This document shows positions 53,491-62,320 of a stretch of DNA of 64,000 nucleotides, piece by piece. The translations under genes were made by a program, and so were the position numbers. This DNA is from Nocardioides campestrisoli. GTDB lineage: Bacteria > Actinomycetota > Actinomycetes > Propionibacteriales > Nocardioidaceae. Every line of letters starts with the position of its first letter. Positions within the stretch are counted from its first letter, which is position 1. Where the stretch lies: assembly GCF_013624435.2 (NCBI RefSeq), contig NZ_CP061768.1, forward strand, positions 1,394,001 through 1,458,000, written 5' to 3'. The notes under the pieces are model-generated. The model worked only from the letters and a program-made list of their open reading frames with translations, was not told the DNA's origin and ran no database searches.

Positions 53491-53521
53491 ACGGCGGTGC
53501 GGGGGCCTGCAGGAATCCGCG

Positions 53522-53527
53522 TACGCT
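53522..53527 (+). promoter_or_regulatory. -10 element of the radical SAM gene
   Basis: TACGCT with a leader of about 32 nt including GAGAGG before ATG 53566. Confidence 0.45.
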
Positions 53528-53565
53528 GGAGCGGATCCCCTGCTTCACGTCCGAGAGGTACGCCC

Positions 53566-55563
53566 ATGCCCCCCGTCACCGACACCCCCGCGGAGATGTC
53601 GAGCGACGCCGCGTCCGTCTTCCACCTGCTGGAGCCCCGGCTCCCGTCGGTCTCCAAGCCCATCCAGTACGTCGGCGGTGAGCTCAACTCCACCGTCAAG
53701 GACTGGAACTGCGCCGCCGCGACCGCCGAGGGCGGGGAGACCGTCCGCTGGGCGCTGATGTACCCCGACGCCTACGAGGTCGGCCTGCCCAACCAGGGCG
53801 TCCAGATCCTCTACGAGGTGCTCAACGAGCGCGACTGGATCCTGGCCGAGCGCACCTACGCGGTGTGGCCGGACATGGAGAAGGTGATGCGCGAGGACCG
53901 CATCCCGCAGTTCACCGTCGACGGGCACCGGCCCGTCCGCGCCTTCGACGTGCTGGGCCTGAGCTTCTCCACCGAGCTGGGCTACACCAACATGCTCAAC
54001 GCCCTCGACCTGGCGGGCATCCCGCTGCACGCCGCCGACCGCGGCGACGAGGACCCGGTGGTGCTCGCGGGCGGCCACGCCGCCTTCAACCCCGAGCCGA
54101 TCGCGGACTTCATCGACGCCGCGGTCCTCGGCGACGGCGAGGAGGTCGTCCTGGCGATCTCCGAGGTCGTCCGGGAGTGGAAGACCGAGGGCCGCCCCGG
54201 CGGTCGCGACGAGCTGCTGCGCCGCCTCGCGGTCAGCGGCGGCGTCTACGTCCCGCGGTTCTACGACGTGGCCTACGGCGCCGACGGCTCGATCGAGGCC
54301 GTGGTGCCGAACCGCCCCGGCATCCCGTTCCGGGTGCGCAAGCACACCCTGATGGACCTCGACGCCTGGCCCTACCCGGCCAAGCCCCTGGTGCCGCTGG
54401 CCGAGACCGTCCACGAGCGCTACTCGGTGGAGATCTTCCGCGGGTGCACCCGCGGCTGCCGGTTCTGCCAGGCCGGGATGATCACCCGCCCGGTGCGCGA
54501 GCGCTCCATCACCACCATCGGCGACATGGTCGAGAACGGCATCCGCAAGACCGGGTTCGAGGAGGTCGGCCTGCTCTCGCTCTCCAGCGCCGACCACACC
54601 GAGATCGGCGACGTGGCCAAGGGCCTGGCCGACCGGTACGAGGGCTCCAACGTCTCGCTCTCGCTGCCCTCGACCCGGGTCGACGCCTTCAACATCACCC
54701 TGGCCAACGAGTTCTCCCGCAACGGCCGGCGCTCCGGGCTGACCTTCGCCCCCGAGGGCGGCAGCGAGCGGATGCGCAAGGTGATCAACAAGATGGTCAC
54801 CGAGGAGGACCTGATCCGCACGGTCGCCGCGGCGTACTCGCACGGCTGGCGCCAGGTGAAGCTCTACTTCATGGTCGGGCTCCCCACCGAGACCGACGAG
54901 GACGTGCTCCAGGTCGCCGAGCTGGCCAAGAAGGTGATCGCCAAGGGTCGTGAGGTCTCCGGCCGCAACGACATCCGCTGCACGGTCTCGATCGGCGGGT
55001 TCGTGCCCAAGCCGCACACCCCGTTCCAGTGGGCCGCCCAGCTCGACCACGAGACCACCGACGAGCGGCTCAAGCAGCTGCGCGACGTGGTCCGCGAGGA
55101 CAAGAAGTACGGCCGCGCCATCGGCTTCCGCTACCACGACGGCAAGCCCGGCATCGTCGAGGGACTGCTCTCGCGCGGCGACCGCCGGGTGGGCCGGATC
55201 ATCGAGCAGGTCTGGCGCGACGGCGGCCGGTTCGACGGCTGGAGCGAGCACTTCTCCTACGACCGGTGGATGGCCGCCGCCGAGCGGGCCCTCTCGGGCA
55301 CCGGGGTCGACGTCGCCTGGTACACCACCCGCGAGCGCGACCTGGACGAGGTGCTCCCGTGGGACCACCTCGACTCGGGCCTGGACAAGGACTGGCTCTG
55401 GGCCGACTGGGAGGACGCCCTGGCGGCCGCCGAGGGTGCCGACATCGAGGTCGAGGACTGCCGGTGGACCCCGTGCTACGACTGCGGCGTGTGCCCTGAG
55501 CTGGGGCTCGACATCCAGATCGGCCCGACCGGGCAGAAGCTGCTCCCGCTCAGCGTCGTCTGA
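53566..55563 (+). CDS. B12-binding radical SAM protein, TIGR03960 family
   Basis: A 665-residue protein. The N-terminal B12-binding-like Rossmann region (WALMYPDAYEVGLPNQGVQILYEVLN, split; LGLSFSTELGYTNMLN, LAGGHAAFNPEP) is followed by the radical SAM core with C294-x3-C298-x2-C301 in RGCTRGCRFCQAG. The C-terminal region has two Cys pairs (DCRWTPCYDCGVCPELGL) that may hold another metal cluster. The family is conserved next to the RNase E/L21/L27/Obg block and is often adjacent or fused to TIGR03936. The reaction is unknown, with RNA or ribosome modification a reasonable guess. Here its partner lies 2.3 kb away. Confidence 0.92.
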   Translation: MPPVTDTPAEMSSDAASVFHLLEPRLPSVSKPIQYVGGELNSTVKDWNCAAATAEGGETVRWALMYPDAYEVGLPNQGVQILYEVLNERDWILAERTYAVWPDMEKVMREDRIPQFTVDGHRPVRAFDVLGLSFSTELGYTNMLNALDLAGIPLHAADRGDEDPVVLAGGHAAFNPEPIADFIDAAVLGDGEEVVLAISEVVREWKTEGRPGGRDELLRRLAVSGGVYVPRFYDVAYGADGSIEAVVPNRPGIPFRVRKHTLMDLDAWPYPAKPLVPLAETVHERYSVEIFRGCTRGCRFCQAGMITRPVRERSITTIGDMVENGIRKTGFEEVGLLSLSSADHTEIGDVAKGLADRYEGSNVSLSLPSTRVDAFNITLANEFSRNGRRSGLTFAPEGGSERMRKVINKMVTEEDLIRTVAAAYSHGWRQVKLYFMVGLPTETDEDVLQVAELAKKVIAKGREVSGRNDIRCTVSIGGFVPKPHTPFQWAAQLDHETTDERLKQLRDVVREDKKYGRAIGFRYHDGKPGIVEGLLSRGDRRVGRIIEQVWRDGGRFDGWSEHFSYDRWMAAAERALSGTGVDVAWYTTRERDLDEVLPWDHLDSGLDKDWLWADWEDALAAAEGADIEVEDCRWTPCYDCGVCPELGLDIQIGPTGQKLLPLSVV

Positions 55564-55587
55564 GCACCCGGCCGGCCCGCCGAGCGC

Positions 55588-56679
55588 TCACTCGCACTCG
55601 GTGAGGCCGGCCACCAGCAGGTCGACGGCGACCGCGTCATGGTCGGAGACCGCGCTCGGCACCACCCGGGCGGCGCGCGGGATCGCCGCCTCGTGCACGA
55701 ACACGTAGTCGATCCGGGCGCCCGGGGACCGTCCGGCGGTCGGCCCTCGGCCCACCCCCACCCGCGTCCAGGCGTCGGAGAGCGCGGAGGTCAGGGTCGC
55801 GTAGGGCACGGTCACCGGCGAGGCGTTGAAGTCGCCGCCGAGGACCACGGGCGCGCCGCCGCGCTGCACCAGGCCGCGCACGTGGTCGGCCTGCTGCCGG
55901 CGCAGCGGGTCCGAGGTGTGGTCGAAGTGCGTGTTGTAGACGTCGACCAGCTCGGGCCCCGCCTGCACCCGGGTACGCAGCACCCCGCGCTGCTCGGTGC
56001 CCGGGGCGTGCGGCAGCAGCACGTGCTCGGTCTCGACGATCGGCAGCCGCGAGAGCGTCGCCACGCCGTACTCGGCGCGCCCGGGGAAGCGCACGTTGGG
56101 GGCGAAGGCGTGGCTCATCCCCAGCTCCTGGGCCAGCACCGCGGGCATGTCGATCGCGCCCGTGCGGGGCCGGAACCGGTCGACCTCCTGGAGCATCACG
56201 ACGTCGGCCTCCAGGGCCCGGATCTCCTCGACGATGCCCGCCAGGTCACGACCCCGGGGGCCGATGCCCCCATGGATGTTGAAGGTCGCCACCCGCAACG
56301 GGGTGACCCGGGGGCGGGGGAGGCAGAGCCGGCCGCCCAGGTCCACCGCTGGACGCGGGACCTGGGCGGGGGCGGGCGCGGGTGCCCCGCGGCGGGTCTC
56401 GGTCGGGACTCCGGGACGCGGAGGCTTCGTGCTGCCCGGAGCGCCGGGCGTCCTCGTGCCGGGCGGCGTGCTCGCGCCGGTGGACGGCGCAGGGACGACA
56501 GGTCCGGCCGACAGCGGCGGGGAGGGTGCGGGCGAGGGGGAGCGCCGGTCGAGCGCGTCCAGCGCGGTCTGGGCGTCCCGAGGGGCAGGGTCCAGGGAGA
56601 CCACCGCGAGCGCCACGAGCGAGCCGACGGCCAGGACGGCCACCAGCACCCAGGGCAGGGTGCTCGACCAGCGATTCAT
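55588..56679 (-). CDS. Anchored endonuclease/exonuclease/phosphatase-family protein
   Basis: A 363-residue protein. A signal anchor at about 9-28 (LPWVLVAVLAVGSLVALAVV) and a Pro/Ser/Thr linker (about 45-115) lead to an outside catalytic domain. Its EEP motifs are RVATFNIHGG, MLQEVDR, YNTHFDHT, VLGGDFNASP, RIDYVFV and VSDHDAVAVDL, a complete Mg-dependent DNase I-like active site. Candidate substrates are sphingomyelin, inositol phosphates or extracellular nucleic acid; none can be preferred. It is reversed and lies between the two radical SAM partner genes. Confidence 0.87.
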   Translation of the reverse strand: MNRWSSTLPWVLVAVLAVGSLVALAVVSLDPAPRDAQTALDALDRRSPSPAPSPPLSAGPVVPAPSTGASTPPGTRTPGAPGSTKPPRPGVPTETRRGAPAPAPAQVPRPAVDLGGRLCLPRPRVTPLRVATFNIHGGIGPRGRDLAGIVEEIRALEADVVMLQEVDRFRPRTGAIDMPAVLAQELGMSHAFAPNVRFPGRAEYGVATLSRLPIVETEHVLLPHAPGTEQRGVLRTRVQAGPELVDVYNTHFDHTSDPLRRQQADHVRGLVQRGGAPVVLGGDFNASPVTVPYATLTSALSDAWTRVGVGRGPTAGRSPGARIDYVFVHEAAIPRAARVVPSAVSDHDAVAVDLLVAGLTECE

Positions 56680-56690
56680 CCGGGCTCCGA

Positions 56691-56717
56691 GACATGTGGG
56701 ACGTGTGGGACATCATA
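56691..56717. repeat. Tandem 9-bp repeats and overlapping -10 boxes in a divergent promoter
   Basis: GACATGTGG, GACGTGTGG and a partial GACAT follow head to tail (56691-56713). TATGAT for the nuclease gene (minus, 56712-56717) and CATCAT for the winged-helix gene (plus, 56711-56716) overlap the end of the repeat. A shared operator is possible. Confidence 0.45.
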
Positions 56718-56722
56718 GGTGG

Positions 56723-57904
56723 ATGCGCCGCGTGGGGGACCGAGAACGAAGGAGCCGACTGGCTCTACGGCACGGACTGGCTCCCGGGGCCCGGTTCGCC
56801 GACCCGGTGACGGCAGCGGCCGCGATGACGGCGCTGCACGCCACCGAGGCGGCCAGCGTCCACCTGGCGCTCTGGGCCAGGGTCGAGGGCGTACGCGTGG
56901 CGGACGTGGACCGGGCGCTGAACCAGGACCGCTCCCTGGTCAAGCAGCTGGCGATGCGACGCACGTTGTGGGCCGTGCCCCGCGACCTGCACGCGGCGGT
57001 GCTCGGCAGCGCAGCCGCCCGGGTGGCGCAGGCGGAGCGGCGGAGGCTGGTCAAGGACGTCCAGGCCGAGGGTCTGGCCGAGGACGGCGAGCGCTGGCTG
57101 GAGGGAGTGCGCGAGCTCACCCTGGCGCAGCTGGCCGACGGTGTGCCGAGGTCGGTGCCCCGGCTCCGCGCCGCGGTGCCGGAGCTCTCCGAGAAGATCA
57201 CCCGCGGCGCCGGCCGGTGGCGGACCAGCATCTATGTGGCCACACCCGTCACCACGGTGCTCGGCGCGCAGGGGGAGATCGTCCGGGGTCCCAACGAGGG
57301 CGGTTGGTGGCAGCCGCGTCCGACCTGGGTCGCCGCCGACAGCTGGCTGGGTCCGCGGGAGGAGCCGTGGCCGGAGGAGGCTGGGTACCTGGAGCTGGTG
57401 CGCCGCTGGCTGTGGACCTTCGGTCCCGGGACCGAGGACGACCTGGTGTGGTGGCTCGGCTCCACCCGGACCGCCGTACGCCGTGCCCTGAGCACGCTCG
57501 GCGCGGTCCAGGTCGAGCTGGACGGCGGCGCGGTGGGATGGCTGCGGCCGGACGACGCGGAGCCGGTGGGCGAGGTCGAGCCCTGGGCCGCGCTGCTGCC
57601 GACCCTGGATCCCACCACGATGGGCTGGAAGGGACGAGACTTCCATCTCGCCGCGGAGCACCGGCCACGGATCTTCGACAGCGTCGGCAACGCCGGCACC
57701 AGCGCCTGGTGGGACGGCCGGATCGTCGGCTGCTGGGTGCAGGACGAGGAGGGCACGGTCCGGGTGGTGCTGCACGAGGACGTCGGGCGTGCGGGCACGG
57801 CGCGACTCGACGAGCTGGCGGCGGGGTTGACGGGCTGGCTGGACGGGACGCGGGTGGGCAACGCCTACAGCTCACGGCAGCTCAAATCGGCGTCCCTGCC
57901 CTGA
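56723..57904 (+). CDS. Winged-helix DNA-binding domain protein (HTH_42 family)
   Basis: A 393-residue protein. Tandem winged-helix modules are suggested by RVADVDRALNQDRSLVKQLAMRRTLWAVPRDL (split), WLWTFGPGTEDDLVWWLGSTRTAVRRAL and VGNAYSSRQLKSAS. This is the HTH_42 group, which includes the DNA glycosylase AlkZ/YcaQ. The AlkZ catalytic QxQ/QxD pattern is not seen at the expected place, where LHATEAAS stands, so glycosylase activity is unlikely. The CATCAT box lies 6 nt before ATG 56723. It ends 18 bp before the TIGR03936 gene. Confidence 0.8.
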   Translation: MRRVGDRERRSRLALRHGLAPGARFADPVTAAAAMTALHATEAASVHLALWARVEGVRVADVDRALNQDRSLVKQLAMRRTLWAVPRDLHAAVLGSAAARVAQAERRRLVKDVQAEGLAEDGERWLEGVRELTLAQLADGVPRSVPRLRAAVPELSEKITRGAGRWRTSIYVATPVTTVLGAQGEIVRGPNEGGWWQPRPTWVAADSWLGPREEPWPEEAGYLELVRRWLWTFGPGTEDDLVWWLGSTRTAVRRALSTLGAVQVELDGGAVGWLRPDDAEPVGEVEPWAALLPTLDPTTMGWKGRDFHLAAEHRPRIFDSVGNAGTSAWWDGRIVGCWVQDEEGTVRVVLHEDVGRAGTARLDELAAGLTGWLDGTRVGNAYSSRQLKSASLP

Positions 57905-57910
57905 CGCGGT

Positions 57911-57916
57911 TACGGT
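57911..57916 (+). promoter_or_regulatory. Leaderless -10 box of the TIGR03936 gene
   Basis: TACGGT exactly 6 nt before GTG 57923; it decides this start over the GTG at 57917. Confidence 0.55.
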
Positions 57917-57922
57917 GTGAAC

Positions 57923-58636
57923 GTGCGTGAGCAGCCCGAGCAGCAAGCCCCCCCGGTCCAACGACTGCGGATCCGTTACGCCAAGCGCGGGCGGCTGCGG
58001 TTCACCAGCCACCGCGACTTCAGCCGCGCCTTCGAGCGGGCGGTGTTCCGGGCGCGGATCCCGATGGCCTACTCGTCGGGGTTCAACCCGCACCCGCGCA
58101 TCTCCTACGCCGGCGCCTCGCCCACCGGGGCGGCCTCGGAGGCGGAGTACCTGGAGATCGGGCTGGCCCAGGTGGTCGACCCCGCGGACGTGCACCGGGA
58201 GCTCGACGAGGCACTGCCCGAGGGCCTCGACGTGCTCGAGGTCGTCGAGTCGCCCGGCGGCTCGCTCAGCGACCAGCTGACCGGCAGCCGTTGGCGCATC
58301 GGCCTGCCGGGGGACGCGGACCTCGCACCCCTGGTCGAGCGGTTCCTGGCCCAGGAGACGATCCTGGTGGAGCGGATGACCAAGAAGGGCCTGCGCGAGT
58401 TCGACGCCCGCGGGGCCGTCGTGTCGATGCGCGCCGAGCCGGGCCCGGGCGGCACCGTCCTGGACCTCGTGCTGCGGCACACCGTGCCCGCGGTGCGGCC
58501 CGACGACGTGCTGACCGCGATGGGCAAGGTCGGGGAGCTCAAGCACGCCGGCGCTCCGGTGCTGACCCGGCTGGAGCAGGGTCCGTTCGACGAGCTGACC
58601 CAGACGATCGGCGACCCGCTGCACGTCGCGACATAA
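57923..58636 (+). CDS. TIGR03936-family radical-SAM-associated protein (DUF2344)
   Basis: A 237-residue protein. RIRYAKRGRLRFTSHRDFSRAFERAVFRARIPMAYSSGFNPHPRISYA (split; about 15-60) is the family core, basic and well conserved, followed by a Glu/Asp-rich second half. It has no catalytic residues of its own and is believed to assist the TIGR03960 radical SAM enzyme, to which it is fused in some bacteria. The positive N-terminal region would suit RNA binding. It is followed by the rne leader, as in other actinobacteria. Confidence 0.88.
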   Translation: MREQPEQQAPPVQRLRIRYAKRGRLRFTSHRDFSRAFERAVFRARIPMAYSSGFNPHPRISYAGASPTGAASEAEYLEIGLAQVVDPADVHRELDEALPEGLDVLEVVESPGGSLSDQLTGSRWRIGLPGDADLAPLVERFLAQETILVERMTKKGLREFDARGAVVSMRAEPGPGGTVLDLVLRHTVPAVRPDDVLTAMGKVGELKHAGAPVLTRLEQGPFDELTQTIGDPLHVAT

Positions 58637-58991
58637 CCGGATCCCCAGAGGCGTGTGCGATACTCGGCTCGGTCGTTCCTGACGGCGCAGGTCGCCAGGG
58701 AAGATCCGACGACGTTCTCGCCGGTCCGACACCCGTCGAACCGGCACGGAGGATGGTGTCGACGCCAGACCGCGACGCGGCCCGGGTGAGTCGGTGACAG
58801 AGGCCCACCCAGTGACACTCAGGGACACCCAGGTGGCACAGGGTCCGGCGACCGCGGCAGGTGCCCGGCGCCCATCCCTCGACGCGCCCGCGGAGGGTGT
58901 CGTTGCCACCGAAGGCTTTGCGCCGCGGATCCTGACTGCCCGGGTCCCGGCGTCCTACACACCGGTGCGACGCACCGGTCGAGGAGCGCAC
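58637..58991 (+). promoter_or_regulatory. Long leader region of rne
   Basis: Holds a GATACT -10 box (58659-58664), predicting a leader of about 320 nt, the longest here. Just before the SD (GAGGAG, 58981-58986) is a hairpin ACCGGTGCG/CGCACCGGT (58961-58979). RNase E genes in other bacteria are autoregulated through a long leader. The frame is open from GTG 58794 and could extend the protein by 66 residues, but it shows no family sequence. Confidence 0.5.
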
Positions 58992-61900
58992 ATGCTCGAC
59001 GAGAACCTGACCGAGAACAACCAGGACGCGGCGGACCAGCCCGTCAGCGAGACCGGGAACGCGCCGGAGGGCGCAGCCGCCGACCCGGCGGCGAAGCCGG
59101 CGAGGAAGACCGCGGCCCGCAAGAGCGCCGCCAAGAAGGCGCCGGCCAAGAAGGCCACCACCCCGCGCAAGAGCACGGCCAAGAAGGCCGTCGCCGCTCC
59201 CGCGGGCGACGACCAGGTCGACGCGGCCGCCACGCCCGAGGCGGCGCCTGAGGACCAGGCCGCCGCCGGTGCGGCCGAGCAGGCCCCCGCGAAGAAGGCG
59301 CCCGCCAAGCGCGCCCCGCGCAAGAGCACCGCCAAGAAGACCGCCCCGGCCGAGGCTGCCGCCGAGCATGCCGAGGCCCCGGCTCAGGTCTCGGGCACCC
59401 TTCCTCTCTTCCAGGCTCCGGAGGCCCCGAAGGCCCCGGCCCGCCGCACCCGCAAGAAGGCGGTGGCGGCTCCCGAGCCCGTGGCCGCGTCGGAGGCTCC
59501 CGCCGCCGAGTCGACCGAGTCCGCCGCGGAGGCCGCCGAGGCGGCTGCGGACACCGCGCCGAAGGTCACCCGGACCACGCGCTCGGCTCGCAGCCGGTCG
59601 CGGGCCGCCAAGACCACGCAGGCCGCCCCCGCCGCGGCCGAGACGCCCGAGCCCGTCGAGGCCGCCGCGCCGGCCGACGAGGACGAGCTCGTCGAGGCCG
59701 AGGCCGAGATCGAGACCCAGGTCGAGGCGGCCGAGCCGATCGAGACCAGCGACGCCACCGAGGACTCCGGTTCCGACGACGAGGACTCCGAGGACCAGAA
59801 CGAGGACCAGAACGAGGACCAGAACGGTGACGGGTCGCCCTCGCGGCGCCGTCGCCGTCGCGGAGGCCGTCGCCGGCGCAAGGCAGGCGACTCCCAGGAC
59901 GACAACGCCCCGAGCGGTGCGGAGTCCCCGGGCGCCGAGGCCGAGGAGGCCACGCCCGCCGACGCCGCCGAGTCCGGCAGCGAGGGTGGCGCCGAGGCGG
60001 GCGACTCCGCCGCGGGCGAGGAGGAGGGGTCTTCCTCGGGCTCGCGTCGTCGCCGGCGTCGTCGCCGCAGCGGTGACGGCGGGGGAGGGGCCGAGGGCTC
60101 CGACGACCCGGAGAACACCGTCACCCGCGTCCGCAAGAGCCGTACCGGCGAGGACCAGATCACCGCGCTCGCCGGCTCGACCCGGCTGGAGGCGAAGAAG
60201 CAGCGCCGGCGTGAGGGCCGCGAGGCCGGCCGCCGTCGGGCCCCGATCGTCAGCGAGGCGGAGTTCCTCGCCCGCCGTGAGGCCGTCGACCGGGTGATGG
60301 TGATCCGGCAGAAGAAGGACCTCACCCAGATCGCGGTGCTGGAGGACAAGGTGCTCGTGGAGCACTACGTCGCCCGCGAGTCGCAGACCTCCCTGATCGG
60401 CAACGTCTACCTCGGCCGGGTGCAGAACGTGCTGCCCTCGATGGAGGCGGCGTTCATCGACATCGGCAAGGGGCGCAACGCGGTCCTCTACGCCGGCGAG
60501 GTCAACTGGTCCGCGCTGGGCCACAAGGAGGGCCAGCCGCGCAAGATCGAGTCGGTGCTCTCCTCCGGCCAGAGCGTCCTGGTCCAGGTGACCAAGGACC
60601 CGGTCGGCCACAAGGGCGCCCGGCTGACCAGCCAGATCAGCCTGGCCGGCCGCTTCCTGGTCTACGTGCCCGACGGCACCACCAGCGGGATCTCCCGCAA
60701 GCTCCCGGACACCGAGCGCAACCGGCTCAAGACGCTGCTCAAGGACATCGTGCCGGACAGCGCCGGGGTGATCGTGCGCACCGCCGCGGAGGGCGCCAGC
60801 GAGGACGAGCTGACCCGCGACGTCGAGCGGCTCAAGGCGCGCTGGGAGGACATCGAGGCCAAGGCCCGCGGCAACGCCCCGCAGCTGCTCTACGGCGAGC
60901 CCGACCTGACGCTGAAGGTCGTGCGCGACCTCTTCACCGAGGACTTCAAGAAGCTGGTCATCGAGGGGGACGACGCCTGGGACACCGTCCAGGGCTACGT
61001 CACCCACGTGGCGCCCGACCTCGAGGACCGGCTCGAGCGCTACCAGCCGGCCGACAACGCCTCCGCCCAGCAGGGCGACGTCTTCGCGGCGTACCGGATC
61101 GACGAGCAGATCGCCAAGGGCCTGGATCGCAAGGTCTTCCTGCCCTCGGGCGGCTCCCTGATCATCGACCGCACCGAGGCGATGACGGTCGTCGACGTCA
61201 ACACCGGCAAGTTCACCGGCTCGGGCGGGAACCTCGAGGAGACCGTCACCAAGAACAACCTGGAGGCGGCCGAGGAGATCGTCCGCCAGCTGCGGCTGCG
61301 CGACATCGGCGGCATCATCGTCGTCGACTTCATCGACATGGTCCTGGAGTCCAACCGCGACCTGGTGGTCCGCCGCCTGGTCGAGTGCCTGGGCCGCGAC
61401 CGCACTCGGCACCAGGTCGCCGAGGTGACCTCGCTGGGCCTGGTGCAGATGACCCGCAAGCGGATCGGGACCGGGCTCCTGGAGTCGTTCTCCACCGACT
61501 GCGAGCACTGCGCGGGTCGTGGGGTCGTGGTCAAGAACGCACCGGTCGAGGCGAGGGCCTCCTCCGGCGACGACGAGTCCCGTCGCGGCGGTCGCCGCGG
61601 GAAGGGCCGGGGCAAGGAGTCCGGGAACGGAGGCGGCGCGGCCGGCGGTACGTCGGAGCGCGCGACCGAGAGGCCCGCCGTGGCCCCCTCGCCCAAGGAC
61701 GTGGCCGCGATGGCCAAGCCGGAGAACGCCGGGGTCGCGGTCACGGACGAGCCCGGGTCGACCCCGGCGCAGCCCGAGGTGCAGGAGTCCACGACGGAGG
61801 CCGCCCCCGCGCAGTCCGAGGTCGCGCAGTCCGAGGTCGCGCAGCCCGAGGTCGCGCAGTCCGAGGTCGCGCAGTCCGAGGTCGAGCGACCGAAGGTCCA

Positions 61901-62258
61901 GCAGCGCAAGGTCTCGCGACGCAGGGTCGAGCGGCCCCGGGCGGAGCAGCCCGAGGTCGGGCAGCCGAGGCCCGAACCGACGCCCGAGCCCGCCCGCAGC
62001 GAGCCGGACGCCGTCGTGGCACCCGTCGCCGCTCCGCCGGCCGACGAGCAGGCTCCCCGCGTGGTCACCCGTACCCGCCGCCGGGCCGCCTCACGGCCCG
62101 CCGGCCCCCCGGAGACGTCCTCGGCCCCGTCCGTGGTCGCCGCGGACGCCACCGAGGCCTCTGGCACCCCCGGTGCCTCGCCGGAGGGCGAGGACGGGGC
62201 CAACGACTCCCAGGTGGAGCACGTGCCGGTGAAGAAGAAGGGGGCACGCAAGCGCTGA
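58992..62258 (+). CDS. rne: Ribonuclease E/G family endoribonuclease
   Basis: A 1088-residue protein. Residues 1-400 are disordered: Lys/Ala histone-H1-like repeats (ARKSAAKKAPAKKA), an acidic stretch and two Arg blocks ([13 protein letters not shown]). The S1 domain starts near 469 (GNVYLGRVQNVLPSMEAAFIDIG). The catalytic Asp residues are in VVDVNTGK (about 734) and VVDFIDM (about 776), and the zinc-link is CEHCAGRG near 836. The C-terminal 230 residues are again disordered, with 5-residue repeats near 940. It initiates mRNA decay and rRNA processing. ATG 58992 with GAGGAG is preferred. Confidence 0.95.
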   Translation: MLDENLTENNQDAADQPVSETGNAPEGAAADPAAKPARKTAARKSAAKKAPAKKATTPRKSTAKKAVAAPAGDDQVDAAATPEAAPEDQAAAGAAEQAPAKKAPAKRAPRKSTAKKTAPAEAAAEHAEAPAQVSGTLPLFQAPEAPKAPARRTRKKAVAAPEPVAASEAPAAESTESAAEAAEAAADTAPKVTRTTRSARSRSRAAKTTQAAPAAAETPEPVEAAAPADEDELVEAEAEIETQVEAAEPIETSDATEDSGSDDEDSEDQNEDQNEDQNGDGSPSRRRRRRGGRRRRKAGDSQDDNAPSGAESPGAEAEEATPADAAESGSEGGAEAGDSAAGEEEGSSSGSRRRRRRRRSGDGGGGAEGSDDPENTVTRVRKSRTGEDQITALAGSTRLEAKKQRRREGREAGRRRAPIVSEAEFLARREAVDRVMVIRQKKDLTQIAVLEDKVLVEHYVARESQTSLIGNVYLGRVQNVLPSMEAAFIDIGKGRNAVLYAGEVNWSALGHKEGQPRKIESVLSSGQSVLVQVTKDPVGHKGARLTSQISLAGRFLVYVPDGTTSGISRKLPDTERNRLKTLLKDIVPDSAGVIVRTAAEGASEDELTRDVERLKARWEDIEAKARGNAPQLLYGEPDLTLKVVRDLFTEDFKKLVIEGDDAWDTVQGYVTHVAPDLEDRLERYQPADNASAQQGDVFAAYRIDEQIAKGLDRKVFLPSGGSLIIDRTEAMTVVDVNTGKFTGSGGNLEETVTKNNLEAAEEIVRQLRLRDIGGIIVVDFIDMVLESNRDLVVRRLVECLGRDRTRHQVAEVTSLGLVQMTRKRIGTGLLESFSTDCEHCAGRGVVVKNAPVEARASSGDDESRRGGRRGKGRGKESGNGGGAAGGTSERATERPAVAPSPKDVAAMAKPENAGVAVTDEPGSTPAQPEVQESTTEAAPAQSEVAQSEVAQPEVAQSEVAQSEVERPKVQQRKVSRRRVERPRAEQPEVGQPRPEPTPEPARSEPDAVVAPVAAPPADEQAPRVVTRTRRRAASRPAGPPETSSAPSVVAADATEASGTPGASPEGEDGANDSQVEHVPVKKKGARKR
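59793..59828 (+). repeat. 12-bp tandem repeat in rne
   Basis: Three copies of GACCAGAACGAG (the last ending GGT), encoding DQNE repeats in the acidic part of the N-terminal region. Confidence 0.85.
61812..61886 (+). repeat. 15-bp tandem repeat in the rne 3' part
   Basis: Five copies of CAGTCCGAGGTCGCG with single changes, encoding Q-(S/P)-E-V-A; a sixth degenerate unit follows. Copy number is likely to vary between strains. Confidence 0.9.
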
Positions 62259-62291
62259 CCCCGACGAACGGGACGCGGGACCAGCCGCGTT

Positions 62292-62320
62292 TTGCGTGCG
62301 GGTCCCGTCGTCCGTAGTAT
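62292..62320 (+). promoter_or_regulatory. Promoter of rplU-rpmA
   Basis: -35 TTGCGT (62292-62297), 17-bp spacer, -10 TAGTAT (62315-62320). It is the most canonical promoter in the window, as expected for ribosomal protein genes. Confidence 0.7.

Noticed and set aside
57917-57922. GTG 57917 as the start of the TIGR03936 gene
   Set aside because: It abuts the TACGGT -10 box, leaving no room for a transcript start; GTG 57923 has the standard 6-nt spacing.
58794-58991. GTG 58794 as the start of RNase E/G
   Set aside because: In frame, but the extra 66 residues show no family sequence, and ATG 58992 has GAGGAG; kept as an alternative.
58539-61508. Long minus-strand frame opposite rne
   Set aside because: Its Gly/Leu/Arg repeats are the complement of the Ala/Lys/Glu repeats of RNase E; no independent evidence of coding.
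61812-61886. Tandem repeat considered as a CRISPR-like array
   Set aside because: 15-bp units with no spacers, in frame within rne and coding for Q-(S/P)-E-V-A.
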